Positions 51,390 through 60,667 are shown, counted from the stretch's first letter. The stretch: 64,000 nt of DNA from Flavobacterium notoginsengisoli (GCF_014207905.1 NZ_JACHLB010000009.1:100727-164726); one strand, 5' to 3'. The notes: generated from the sequence alone by a model not told the origin. A program made the numbers and translations.

Positions 51390-52193
51390 TTAATTTAAAG
51401 AAAACTCAAACCAGATTGGAATATGATCTGAAATTTTTCTGGCTTCTTGAAGTGATTCAAAATCTTCGTAGAACTTAATTACACCATAATTGAGAACTTT
51501 AAGACTTGAAGTTTTGTAAAATATATTATCAAATTCAGATGCAAGGCAGATATTATTTTTACATTTTTGTTTTAAAGTGGTTTTTTGGTTTTTTAAAACG
51601 GATGCATATCCCATTTTTTTTAACGGATTAAAAACAGAATGCGTCTCAGGGCAGTTGAAATCTCCCAAGAAAACCAAGTTTAAATTAGGATATACAGCGG
51701 GCAGAAATTTAAAATATTTGATTTCGGTTTCTGGCTGTTTCTTTTTTGTAATAGCGTGAAAATTAACGAGTGTAATGCTTTTTTTGTTGATTTCGAACGT
51801 TGCATAGTAAGGTTCGCGATCAATTTCTATGCTATATTGTTTTTCTAACCAAGGTTGGTTTTTTAATTTTGCTTTACTCGTTTTCCAAATAAAAGCATAG
51901 CGTTCAGTTTTATAACTGCTGCTTGTAGTAGGATTACTAATTGTATATTCCCATTTAAAACCTTTTTCATTTAATAGTTGCGCAAGTTTAGCTACGGTTT
52001 GAGCACCACCAGATCCGGCAACAACTTCTTGTATTGCAATTATGTCATAGCCCGAAGCTTTTTTTGCAATATAATTAAGTGTAGAGGCTGATTTTGATTT
52101 GCCAAAATTTTCCAAATTCCAGGATAGGACTTTGGTTTGCGAAAAAGATAAAAATGTAAAGAATAGAAAGAAAAGGCAGAGAACGTTTTTCAT
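51390..52193 (-). CDS. Secreted endonuclease/exonuclease/phosphatase-family protein
   Basis: The 267-residue protein has a signal peptide (CLFFLFFTFLSFSQ). Catalytic blocks: VLSWNLENFGKS, YDIIAIQEVVAGSGG with the Glu, TLVNFHAITKKK, LVFLGDFNCPETHS with Asp and Asn, and KISDHIPIWFEF with the final Asp-His. The set is complete, so a metal-dependent nuclease or phosphodiesterase is likely. There is no T9SS tail, unlike the larger protein of the same fold at 11574-14981. It may be periplasmic. Confidence 0.9.
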   Translation of the reverse strand: MKNVLCLFFLFFTFLSFSQTKVLSWNLENFGKSKSASTLNYIAKKASGYDIIAIQEVVAGSGGAQTVAKLAQLLNEKGFKWEYTISNPTTSSSYKTERYAFIWKTSKAKLKNQPWLEKQYSIEIDREPYYATFEINKKSITLVNFHAITKKKQPETEIKYFKFLPAVYPNLNLVFLGDFNCPETHSVFNPLKKMGYASVLKNQKTTLKQKCKNNICLASEFDNIFYKTSSLKVLNYGVIKFYEDFESLQEARKISDHIPIWFEFSLN

Positions 52194-52262
52194 GCAAAAA
52201 TTTAATAAAAATCAAATATAGGCATTTTTCGTTCCTGTAATTTCAGTCTAATCACAATTTAG

Positions 52263-52496
52263 TTAGTGTTTTTTATATCTGTTTTTTAAGGCAGTTCCGA
52301 TGATTATAATTTGCAAAACTAGTAATGCCGGAATAAATATTATTTTCCAATCAATTTCTAGCCAGCCGGTTTTTTCTGATACAAAAGCAAAACTTATTGA
52401 TAAAAAAAGACAAAGTAACATTGTTTTCATAACGATTTTATTTTGGGTTGTATTAATTTTTGACAATAAAATTGCCACTCTATTTTTTGGTCTCAT
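52263..52496 (-). CDS. Small membrane protein, unknown
   Basis: The 77-residue protein has two membrane helices at about residues 24-40 and 50-68 (TMLLCLFLSISFAFV, IDWKIIFIPALLVLQIIIIG) and a basic C-terminus. The first 20 residues may not be translated, and Met23 is an alternative start. It stands alone between the nuclease and the two-component array. Confidence 0.5.
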   Translation of the reverse strand: MRPKNRVAILLSKINTTQNKIVMKTMLLCLFLSISFAFVSEKTGWLEIDWKIIFIPALLVLQIIIIGTALKNRYKKH

Positions 52497-52570
52497 TAGT
52501 AGGTAATAGATTTGAACAAATTTAAATTTATTAAGTGGCTATTCCTTACGGAAACCCGTAAGCGAAATCT

Positions 52571-53239
52571 TTATACTAGTCCAAAATCCTTTGCAATAGC
52601 AATTAAATGGACATTATTATTAGCCTTGAAATATATTTTTAACTTATTGATTCTTTTTTCGATACTGCTCGTTCCGTTTGGGGTAATTGATAAATTTTTG
52701 AATTCTTTCGAAATACTTTCTAAAATATAACCTTGTGATAAAAGTTTTAATATTGAGATATCGTAAGATTCTATTTCAATTAAACTTTTGTCATTAAATG
52801 AAAAAGACAAATCAGAAGAAAGTATTTTTTCTTCATTATTGAATGTTGATTCGATTGCATTTTTCAGTTCCGTAATGCTATTCCTTCCTTTAGAAACATA
52901 TGCGTTAATTCCCAAATCATTAAAAAGAGATTTAATGCGATAACTCTTGTCTTCGATAGAAAAAACAATTTTTTTCAAATTGGGCTGTACTTTATTTACA
53001 GCCTCAATAAGTTCATCTCCACTAGTAAGAGTAGCTTTTCTGTGATCTAACTTAAATGATAAATCGGTGATTAATAAATCATACGGCTCATTATCTAGTG
53101 CTGCTTTTTTTATTTTAAGCAGACCTTCGTCACAGTATTTTACGTGATCTATTACTGGAACTTTTAGGTCTTCAAGTACTTGTACTACTGCAATACTTAT
53201 ACTATCTAAATCTTCTGCAACTAAAACTTTCTTAAACAT
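52571..53239 (-). CDS. Response regulator of the tandem kinase array
   Basis: The 222-residue protein has a receiver domain with the acidic pair Glu9-Asp10, phospho-acceptor Asp59 in DLLITDLSFKLDHR, a Ser in IVFSIED and the Lys in AYVSKGRN. All the switch residues are present. The C-terminal about 75 residues (YDISILKLLSQGYILESISK, then SSIEKRINKLKIYFKAN) are a diverged LuxR-type helix-turn-helix. It is the last gene of the minus-strand operon, 9 nt after the kinase copy at 53249-55000, and is the only regulator for the three kinases. Its targets are unknown. Confidence 0.88.
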   Translation of the reverse strand: MFKKVLVAEDLDSISIAVVQVLEDLKVPVIDHVKYCDEGLLKIKKAALDNEPYDLLITDLSFKLDHRKATLTSGDELIEAVNKVQPNLKKIVFSIEDKSYRIKSLFNDLGINAYVSKGRNSITELKNAIESTFNNEEKILSSDLSFSFNDKSLIEIESYDISILKLLSQGYILESISKEFKNLSITPNGTSSIEKRINKLKIYFKANNNVHLIAIAKDFGLV

Positions 53240-53248
53240 ATTATTGTT

Positions 53249-55000
53249 TTATAATGGGAATGTGAAACTTATTTTAAAACCACTCTCTTGATTTGATTCA
53301 AAATTAAGAGTTCCTTTTATTGTTTTAATACGGTTTTCCACATTTTGTAGTCTTTTTTTTAATTTGATAGATTCTTCCTTGATTTCTGTACTATTATCAA
53401 TGTATATTATTTCAATATTTTTTTCATCTTTTTTAAAATTGATGCTTACTAAAGACGCATTATTGTTCTTTTGTATGTTTTCAAATAATTCTTGAAAGAT
53501 TCTAAAGACAGTAATTTTTTTAATTCGATCTATTTTTGTCCACGAAATACTATTTATACCATTTATAATAATATTTAAATTGCTATTGGCATAGTCTGAA
53601 ATCATTTCTTTTAAACCAGAAACGTAATGTTCATCGGTTAGAATAATGCTATTTTCTTTAGAAATCTTTCGGGTTTTAGCATAAAGATGATCTAAGCTGT
53701 TTAGTAGTTCTTCTTTTTGAGGGCTAATTTCAATGTTAGAATTCTGAATTTTTGTAAATAACATCAAAACTTCATTTGTTAATTCAGCTCGAAGTTTTTG
53801 AGAAATACGTAATTCGCTCTTAAAAGCAGCTATATTTTTTTCTCTTTTTCCTTTTGCAGTGATATGAAAAACTATAAAAACCAAACTAAAAATGCTTATA
53901 ATTATGATGAAGTATAAAATATAGCTCCTGTTTTTTTGTCTTTCTAATTGCAACTCATTTTCAGCTTTTTGAGTTTTAAGTCGTAAGTTTTCATCAATAT
54001 CTTTTTTAAAGTTGTACTTTATATTAGCAAATTGATTTTTTTCTATCAATCTTGATTTGGTCATGCTATCCGTAAAATTGATATAAAGATTGGTGTATTT
54101 CTTTAAATCATTTCCTTCGCTCGTCCTTATAAGACAAAGCATAGCATATCTTTTTGCGCTGTAAATGTTTATTTCACAAGCTAATTTATATGCAGTTTCA
54201 GCATATTTTTTTGCTAAAGGAAGGTTTTTATCTAGATAATAATCGGAAAGATTAGAATAGCTATCTGGAAGTTTTTGTCTATCGTTAGATTTAAGCCTTA
54301 TTTTTAGTGCTTCGTTAAAGTAATCTATAGTTTTTGGGTCATGTAACTGAAAAGATGAAATACCTATATTGCTTATCATTATACCATAATCCATTAATTC
54401 GTAACCTTCTAAAGTGTTAGCCTTATTCTTGTTTCCATAATATCCAGTAGTTGTTACTTTTTTATAAATTTCTATAGCTTTTTTGTGTTCTCCCAGATGC
54501 ATGTAGACCAGTGCAATATTAGCCAAGGCATTTGCATCTCTTCTTGGGCTTGCATTTAGAGCATATGCTTTTTTTGCATAGATTAAAGCATTTTCATAAT
54601 CCTTTGTCGCTAAATAATTATCTGAGAAAATTTTATAGGTTTCCCATGCAAATCTTGGCTTCTTTAGATATTTAAGATGCGGTAATATTTTGGTTGCTGT
54701 GATTTCGCTTTTCAGATAATTGCCTTCAAATTGCTGGATTAATGCAATAGAAACTAGGGCATCTACATAATCTATTCTGTTCTTTTCAGGATCAGAAAGC
54801 TGTACTATTGTTTGATAATTCTTGTAAGCCTTTTCATATTCATTTTTGTCAAAATCGGCATCGGCAATAATTGTTAGTCTTTTTATCTCTGCTGTATTAT
54901 CAATTTTTGCCACGATTTTCTCTTTCTTCTTTTCACAAGATGTGACAAGAAGTAGTGTGTAAATCAAAATTGAAATTTTAATAAAAAGAGAAATTTTCAT
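53249..55000 (-). CDS. TPR histidine-kinase-like lipoprotein, last copy, probable pseudokinase
   Basis: A 583-residue protein. The signal peptide ends LLVTSC (Cys22). Residues about 30-310 are TPR units (KNYQTIVQLS, ALIYAKKAYALNA and others), a coiled segment follows, and one transmembrane helix lies near 355-378 (SYILYFIIIISIFSLVFIVF). The kinase region is at 390-583. At the phospho-accepting site, the position of His in ELHD-type motifs is Arg404 (QKLRAELT). The ATP-binding G1 box reads IDNSTEI instead of DNGxG, and the G2 box has Arg for Gly (KKRLQNVENRI). It can therefore hardly autophosphorylate and may act as a scaffold. It is in an operon with the two other copies and the response regulator. 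Confidence 0.88.
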   Translation of the reverse strand: MKISLFIKISILIYTLLLVTSCEKKKEKIVAKIDNTAEIKRLTIIADADFDKNEYEKAYKNYQTIVQLSDPEKNRIDYVDALVSIALIQQFEGNYLKSEITATKILPHLKYLKKPRFAWETYKIFSDNYLATKDYENALIYAKKAYALNASPRRDANALANIALVYMHLGEHKKAIEIYKKVTTTGYYGNKNKANTLEGYELMDYGIMISNIGISSFQLHDPKTIDYFNEALKIRLKSNDRQKLPDSYSNLSDYYLDKNLPLAKKYAETAYKLACEINIYSAKRYAMLCLIRTSEGNDLKKYTNLYINFTDSMTKSRLIEKNQFANIKYNFKKDIDENLRLKTQKAENELQLERQKNRSYILYFIIIISIFSLVFIVFHITAKGKREKNIAAFKSELRISQKLRAELTNEVLMLFTKIQNSNIEISPQKEELLNSLDHLYAKTRKISKENSIILTDEHYVSGLKEMISDYANSNLNIIINGINSISWTKIDRIKKITVFRIFQELFENIQKNNNASLVSINFKKDEKNIEIIYIDNSTEIKEESIKLKKRLQNVENRIKTIKGTLNFESNQESGFKISFTFPL

Positions 55001-55006
55001 TTGGTT

Positions 55007-56745
55007 TTAAATCGGTAGTTTAATAAAAACTTTAAAGCTGTTGTTTAAAGAATGAATGTCTATTTGTCCGTTAACTGATTTGATTCGATTTTCTATATTT
55101 TGTAAACCTTTTTTAAAAAATGTATTATTGTTTTTATTCCGCTTCCGTTATCAATGTAAACAAGATCTAAATTTTTATGTTGAGATTTAACAGTGATGCT
55201 AACTAAACTGGCAGAATTATGAGTTTTCATGTTGAGAAATAATTCCTGTACAATCCTAAAAAGAACTATTTTGTTATTTTTATTGATTGCATTCCAAGAA
55301 ATAGTATCAAAACCATTCAGTAAAATATTTACATCTTGTGTTTTGTATTCCGAAATCATTTCTTTTAATGCGGAAAGGTATTTTTCGTTTGTCGGGATTT
55401 TACTGTTTTCTTTAGAAATTTTTCTTGTTTTTATATAAATATCGTTCAGGTCAGAAATTAATTTTTCTTTATTATCATCGTTTTCCAGACCATTATTTTT
55501 AGCAAATAGAAAAGTTTGAAAAACATTTTTTGAAAGTTCCTCTTGCAATTTGTTCGAAATTCGAATTTCACTTTCTAAAACAATATCGTTTTTTTCTCTT
55601 TTCCCTTTCGTGGTTATGTAAAAAACTAAAAACACTAAAAAGACAATACTTGTTGAAATGATAATATAGGATATAAAACTTCTATTTTTTTGTTTTTCAA
55701 GCTGCACTTCAGTTTCAGCTTTTCGTGATTTAAGTTCTAAATTTTCTTCTTTGTCTTTTTGCGAATCGTATATGCTGGTAGCAAATTGGTTTTTTGCTTT
55801 TCTCTTGCTTAGCATTATGCTATCATTAAGTTTAATATACAGATCAACATATTTTTTTAGGTTTTCACCTTCTTCTGCTTCGATTATTTCACTTATTGCA
55901 TTCAATTCGTAGTACTTTGCTTTGCTTGCAGCATAATATCCTTTACTCGCATAAAACTTTTTGAGTTTAGGATTGTTGTATTTTTTGTAGTACAAATAAA
56001 GTGCATGATAATTGCCGACAACATAAGATTCATCATTTGCTTTTAGATTTATATTTAAGCTTTCATTGAGATTATCTAAAGCTTTTTTTGGATTGTCAGT
56101 TCGCAGATAGCAAAGTCCTAGATTGTATAACACAAAAGCATGTTGATACTCGGTATTTAAAGAATCGGTTTTGTCTTCTGTTTTTTTCTTCGCAAGCTCT
56201 TCTAATAGATTTATTGCCATTGAAAATTTTTTTTGTTGCAGATAAATAAACGCGATGTCACATTTTAGTTGTTCTTTTCTAAATTGAGAGATAGCAGTCT
56301 CTAGTGATTTTTGATGATAGATTAAAGCATTGTCATAATCGTACATACCATAATAATTATCAGCTATTAACTTGTAAATCATTTGAGAAAATCGAGGTCT
56401 CGAAGTATATTTTAAATACGGAAGAGCTTTCGAAGCAATACTTTCGCTTGTGTAATAATCTTCATTTCTATTATAAATATCTCCTTTCTTTTTTAAAATG
56501 TAAACGTATTGATTAGCATAATCTTTTTTAGGAACACAAAGCGCAAGGGCTTTATTAAAACAAAAAATGGCACTATCATCTTGCAAAGAATCGCTTAATC
56601 GTTCGCCTTTTTTTACCCATTGATATATTTCAGCCGTGTTTTCTGTTTTTTTAGTATAGATCTGTTTTTTCTTTTCGCAAGAGGCGATAAGAAAAAATAA
56701 AGCCATTAAAATGAACAAAATTTTGGATAAAGAGTAAATTTTCAT
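55007..56745 (-). pseudogene. TPR histidine kinase, middle copy, with a one-base frameshift
   Basis: The uninterrupted frame (55093-56745, 550 residues) has a lipoprotein signal ending LIASC (Cys23), TPR units at about 30-310 and a membrane helix at about 353-376, then a kinase region. In this frame the C-terminus ends abruptly after IDNGSGIK. A one-base loss in the T-run 55131-55135 explains this: with one more base the frame reads IKNNNTFFKKGLQNIENRIK, then FKVFIKLPI, matching the other two copies to a stop at 55007, only 6 nt before the next gene. The phospho-accepting His position is Gln401 (NKLQEELSK), so it lacks autophosphorylation in cis even if the frame is restored. The G1 box DNGSG is intact. 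Either a sequencing error or a true mutation. Confidence 0.85.
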
Positions 56746-56774
56746 TTTTGGGTTTTAAAAAAGCAATTCTAAAA

Positions 56775-58499
56775 TTAAAGTGGAAGTTTGATGAAAACTT
56801 TAAAGCCTTGATTTGGACTGGAAGAAATATCAATCTTCCCTTTTATTTTATGAATTCGATTTTCTGCATTATATAGACCATTTTTAAATATAATTTTCTC
56901 GGTGTTGATGCCTTTTCCATTGTCAGTATAATTAATTAAGATGTTTTTTTCAGTTTCTTTAAAATTAATTCCCACCAATGTTGCCTCACTGTATTTACGC
57001 ATATTGACAAGTAATTCTTGTAAAACTCTGTAAATAGTAACTTTTTTATTTTTATTGACATCGTCCCATATAATACTGTCAAGCCCATTTAAAATGATAT
57101 TAATATTTAAAGTGCTGAAACCAGAAATCATTTCTTTCAGAGATGAAATGTAATTTTGATCGGTAACAATGCTGCAGCTTTCTTTCGAAATATCTCTTGT
57201 TCTAGAGTAAATAGCATCTAAATTGTTTAATAAATGCTCTTTGTTTTCAGTAACGGACAAATTTCTATTTTCAACAAAAGCCATTGTATGATAGATGTCG
57301 TTTGCTAATTCATCATGCAATTTTTTAGAAATTCTGGTTTCACTGTTGTATGCAGCTTCTATTTTTTCGCGATTTGCTTTAGAAGTCAGATAATAATATA
57401 AAATTAAAATTAGGCATAAGCTTATAACAATAATGATGTAAGAAATAATATTTCTGTTTTTTTGCCTTTCAAGCTTTAATTCATTTTCGGCTTTATGTGT
57501 TTTTAGTCTAAGGTTTTCTTCTTTTTCTCGTTTAGAATTGTATTTTATTCTAGCAAATTGGTTTTTTGCTTTTTGAGTAATTTCATATGTACTGTCAATT
57601 AAATTGATATAGATATCTGAATTTGCTTTAAGCTCTGAACCAGAACTATTTTTAAGAATCATCTTTAAAGCAGATAATCGACCGTCAGTATGATTTATTT
57701 GGGAAAATTCCTTATAGCTCAAATTCATGTATTTTTTGGCTAATAAAGGGTTTTTAATCTCATTTAATTCTGCTAAATGAAGATAGCTTTTTCCCAAACC
57801 AAAAGGATTGTTTAGCTTTTTTCTAATTTCCAAGCCTCTTTGCATATAATCTGAAGCAATTTCATAATTGTCAATTTGTTGATAGCACAAGCCAATATTG
57901 TCTAGTAAAGCGCCATAAAATTCCAGGTCTTTATTTGCTTCATTTTTATTTTCTAATGGAAGTAGAAGATCAAGCGCTTCGTTATGTTTTTTGCTTTGAA
58001 TTAATGTAGTAGCAATATTATTTTTTGAAGCTAGTTTTTTCTCCAGTTTCACATTTAACTCTAAAGCTTTTTGATGATACAAAAGAGCATTTTTATAATC
58101 AAATGTATTTAAGTAATTAAGTCCTAAAGTAGTGTAGAGATTCCAAACATGAAGTTGATTTTTTACCAATTTAGTATAAGGAAGTGCTTTCGTAATGGTT
58201 GCTTCGCTTCCGGCATAATCTCCATGAGTCTCTTGGATAATTGCCATGCGATTTAGTGAACTTATATAGTTCTCTGTATCATTTGAAGGTGAGCATTTGA
58301 TTATTGCCTCATTATAATAATAAAAAGCGCTGTCAAATTTCTTATTGTCAAAAAAAGTATCCGCAATACCTATTAATCGGCTAATTTCAGCTTTGTTATT
58401 AGTCTTGATTTCTGAAATATTTTTTTTCTTTTGACAAGAGAAAAGTACTAAAAATGTGACTAGTAGGTAAAAGGGAAATGGTATTCTTTTGGGTATCAT
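56775..58499 (-). CDS. TPR histidine kinase, first copy, catalytically complete
   Basis: A 574-residue protein, first in transcription order. The lipoprotein signal ends LVLFSC (Cys22). TPR units follow at about 30-310 (YYNEAIIKCS, ALLYHQKALELN), a coiled segment, one membrane helix near 347-370 (ISYIIIVISLCLILILYYYL) and then a HisKA_3-like domain with His395 in KKLHDELAND. The HATPase part has LQELLVNMRKYS (N box), TDNGKGI (G1) and KNGLYNAENRI (G2). All the key residues are present. The topology suggests a lipid anchor outside, periplasmic TPRs, one helix and a cytosolic kinase. It is the likely phosphate donor for the regulator at 52571. Confidence 0.9.
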   Translation of the reverse strand: MIPKRIPFPFYLLVTFLVLFSCQKKKNISEIKTNNKAEISRLIGIADTFFDNKKFDSAFYYYNEAIIKCSPSNDTENYISSLNRMAIIQETHGDYAGSEATITKALPYTKLVKNQLHVWNLYTTLGLNYLNTFDYKNALLYHQKALELNVKLEKKLASKNNIATTLIQSKKHNEALDLLLPLENKNEANKDLEFYGALLDNIGLCYQQIDNYEIASDYMQRGLEIRKKLNNPFGLGKSYLHLAELNEIKNPLLAKKYMNLSYKEFSQINHTDGRLSALKMILKNSSGSELKANSDIYINLIDSTYEITQKAKNQFARIKYNSKREKEENLRLKTHKAENELKLERQKNRNIISYIIIVISLCLILILYYYLTSKANREKIEAAYNSETRISKKLHDELANDIYHTMAFVENRNLSVTENKEHLLNNLDAIYSRTRDISKESCSIVTDQNYISSLKEMISGFSTLNINIILNGLDSIIWDDVNKNKKVTIYRVLQELLVNMRKYSEATLVGINFKETEKNILINYTDNGKGINTEKIIFKNGLYNAENRIHKIKGKIDISSSPNQGFKVFIKLPL

Positions 58500-58605
58500 G
58501 CGCCAAAAATAAATATTTCTGGAAATCTCAAAAGCGTATAAATACGGTATTTTTAATTATTTTTAAATTCAATATTTTTTGGCTCTCATTTATAGATAAA
58601 TACAA

Positions 58606-58630
58606 AAAGCCCTTTGTAAACAAGGGCTTT
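58606..58630 (-). terminator. Terminator of the AhpD-like gene
   Basis: AAAGCCCTTTG and CAAGGGCTTT form a stem around TAAA. On the minus strand it is followed by T residues. It insulates the kinase operon from the upstream AhpD-like gene. Confidence 0.85.
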
Positions 58631-58668
58631 ACATCTTTTTTAGCTTGTAAAATTTATCCTTATAAAAT

Positions 58669-59103
58669 TTATGAAGCTCTCAATCCGGTTGTAATTGCAA
58701 GTCTATTCCAAGAGTTAATGGTGATGATAGCAAGAATGATTTCGGCAAGATATTTTTCGTCAAATAATTGTGCAGCATTCTGATAAACTTCATCAGAAAC
58801 ATGATTGCCAATTAAGGTTACTTGTTCAGTTAAAGCTAAGATTGCTTTCTCTTCTTCAGTGTAAACATCAGCTTCACGCCAAGCACTTGTTAGATAAATT
58901 CTTTGTTCAGAAATACCATGTTTTCTTGCATCTGCAGTATGCATGTTGATACAAAATGCACAACCGTTAATTTGCGAAGCACGGATTTTGATTAATTCTT
59001 TATGAACGGGAGTTAGTGAAGTTGAAGAAATATATTTTTCTAAACTCAACAATGCGTTGTAAGCTTCTGGGGCAACATTCGGGATAACAATTCTTGATTT
59101 CAT
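58669..59103 (-). CDS. AhpD-like carboxymuconolactone decarboxylase-family protein
   Basis: Start chosen at MKSRIVIPNVAPEAYNALLS (144 residues), since the longer frame to 59145 begins in a non-family stretch. The redox motif GCAFCINMHTADARKHGIS has the CxxC pair and a nearby His as in AhpD alkylhydroperoxide reductases. The following EEEKAILALTEQVTLIG and NAAQLFDEKYLAEIILAII are normal for the family. It is probably an oxidative-stress peroxidase or disulfide reductase. It lies 79 nt downstream of a Crp-type regulator on the same strand, which may control it. Confidence 0.92.
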   Translation of the reverse strand: MKSRIVIPNVAPEAYNALLSLEKYISSTSLTPVHKELIKIRASQINGCAFCINMHTADARKHGISEQRIYLTSAWREADVYTEEEKAILALTEQVTLIGNHVSDEVYQNAAQLFDEKYLAEIILAIITINSWNRLAITTGLRAS

Positions 59104-59182
59104 TTTTATATGTTTTAAAAGTTCATTACAAAGGTCAGTAATCAATACTTCTAAAAACTTGAACTACTTCAAGAAATACAAA

Positions 59183-59755
59183 TTAGACTTTTCCCGCTCT
59201 AATTTTGCTCATAAATTCGGCAGAAAAATCCAAATAGGAGGCAAGCATATATTGCGGAACACGCTGTACGAAATCAGGTTGCTGATTTTTAAAATGATTA
59301 TATCGTTCTTCAGCAGACATAGTAAATAAGAATTTAATTCTCATTTGTGCGGCACCAAATGCTTTTTGAGCTACAATTCTAAAGTATTTTTCAAGACTTG
59401 GAATTTGAATTAATATAGATTCCAAAACTGATTTTTCAATAGCAATTACATCAGATGTTTCAACAGCTTGGATATAGAAATGAGATTGTGTGTGATTATG
59501 ATAGCTTAAATAATCTGTTATCCACCAATTTTCAACTCCAAATTGAAGAGTTTGTTCTGTTCCTCTAGGATTAATAATATATTGACGCATGCATCCTTTT
59601 ACAATAAAATACATTGTGTTGCAGACTTGTCCTTCTTGTAAAACATGATCTTTTCTTTTGATTTGTGAAATGCTTAAACATGATTCCAGTAAATCAATTT
59701 CTGAAGGTTCAAGATGGATAAACTTTTGGATGTGATTGAGAATTGCGTCGTGCAT
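59183..59755 (-). CDS. Crp/Fnr-family transcriptional regulator
   Basis: The 190-residue protein has a cyclic-nucleotide-binding fold at residues about 15-120 (LQEGQVCNTMYFIVKGCMRQ, then QTLQFGVENWWITDYLSYH). A C-terminal helix-turn-helix is at about 160-185 (YMLASYLDFSAEFMSKIRAG). The Arg/Glu pattern for cAMP binding is not present, so the effector may be different or absent, as in many Bacteroidota members. It lies upstream of the AhpD-like gene, which is its most probable target. Confidence 0.9.
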   Translation of the reverse strand: MHDAILNHIQKFIHLEPSEIDLLESCLSISQIKRKDHVLQEGQVCNTMYFIVKGCMRQYIINPRGTEQTLQFGVENWWITDYLSYHNHTQSHFYIQAVETSDVIAIEKSVLESILIQIPSLEKYFRIVAQKAFGAAQMRIKFLFTMSAEERYNHFKNQQPDFVQRVPQYMLASYLDFSAEFMSKIRAGKV

Positions 59756-59840
59756 AGAAAAGTTTTGTTTCTGTAAATTTACTTTAATTATTTAATTGAA
59801 ACTATTTCGACGAAGTTTTAGTAATGTAAATAAAAACAAA

Positions 59841-59870
59841 AAACCATTCGCCGCGGCGAATGGTTTTTTT
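59841..59870 (-). terminator. Terminator after rplT
   Basis: AAACCATTCGCCG and CGGCGAATGGTTT form a perfect 26-nt palindrome (59841-59866) with T-runs on both strands. The loop is minimal. It ends the thrS-infC-rpmI-rplT transcript and may also work from the opposite side. Confidence 0.9.
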
Positions 59871-59910
59871 ATAATAAGTAAGTAATCTTAAATTGAGTTT
59901 ATAAAACGTT

Positions 59911-60255
59911 TTATTTTACTTTATTAAGAATAGCTTTGAAAGCTTCTGGGTGGTTCATAGCTAAATCTGCAAGAACTTTTCTGTTCAATTCGATTCCGTT
60001 AGCTTTAACTTTCCCCATGAATTGAGAATAAGACATTCCTTCTAATCTAGCTCCAGCGTTAATACGTTGAATCCATAATGAACGAAAATTTCTTTTATTC
60101 TGTTTTCTGTCACGGTAAGCGTAGCTCATCGCTTTCTCTACCGCATTCTTAGCAACTGTCCAAACGTTTTTACGTCTACCAAAGAAACCTTTGGCTTGCT
60201 TCATTATTTTTTTTCTTCTTGCTCTTTTAGCAACTGAATTTACCGATCTTGGCAT
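59911..60255 (-). CDS. rplT: 50S ribosomal protein L20
   Basis: The 114-residue basic protein starts MPRSVNSVAKRARRKKIMKQ and has the conserved AKGFFGRRKNVWTVAKNAVE and NFRSLWIQRINAGARLEGMS blocks. L20 is needed early in 50S assembly and in many bacteria also represses its own operon. Its gene is the last of the infC-rpmI-rplT set, the usual arrangement. No obvious leader RNA site was identified. Confidence 0.98.
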   Translation of the reverse strand: MPRSVNSVAKRARRKKIMKQAKGFFGRRKNVWTVAKNAVEKAMSYAYRDRKQNKRNFRSLWIQRINAGARLEGMSYSQFMGKVKANGIELNRKVLADLAMNHPEAFKAILNKVK

Positions 60256-60359
60256 AATTTTAATGTTTTTTTGTAGCAGGCGTCCTGAATTGAATCAAAG
60301 GAACTTAAAGCCATACTCCAAGGTTATATAAATAATTTTTTAACCTAAAGAATTCTACA

Positions 60360-60428
60360 GTCAAATGTCAAAAGTCAAATGTCAAAAGAAAAAACTTTAG
60401 ACTTTAAGACTTTCTAACTTTAGACTTA
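60360..60428. repeat. TCAAATG / TTTAGACTTT iterated repeat
   Basis: The gap between rplT and rpmI has AGTCAAATGTCAAAAGTC words followed by CTTTAGACTTTAAGACTTT words. They can form a hairpin. It is an intergenic iterated-word element. Confidence 0.75.
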
Positions 60429-60626
60429 TTAGATAATTCTTAATTGTTGTTTAATGCTTTTCATATCTGTTGAGTGAACTAGCGCTGAGTGAGTCAAAGC
60501 TAATTTACGTTTTTTAGATTTTTTAGTCAAGATGTGACTTTTAAAAGCATGCTTTCTTTTAATCTTTCCAGAGCCAGTAACTTTAAAACGTTTCTTAGCG
60601 CTAGATTTTGTTTTCATTTTAGGCAT
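60429..60626 (-). CDS. rpmI: 50S ribosomal protein L35
   Basis: The 65-residue basic protein MPKMKTKSSAKKRFKVTGSG with KRKHAFKSHILTKKSKKRK is a clear L35. It lies between infC and rplT as in most bacteria, but here each of the two gaps is about 130-170 nt and holds repeats rather than tight coupling. Confidence 0.98.
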   Translation of the reverse strand: MPKMKTKSSAKKRFKVTGSGKIKRKHAFKSHILTKKSKKRKLALTHSALVHSTDMKSIKQQLRII

Positions 60627-60667
60627 TTTTCCTAGTGTTTTAATTTATTCTTACTTACTTATATTTT

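Noticed and set aside
55093..55145. Programmed ribosomal frameshift in the middle kinase
   Set aside because: There is a short homopolymer but no clear slippery heptamer with a downstream structure, and the other copies are made without one. Mutation or sequencing error is simpler.
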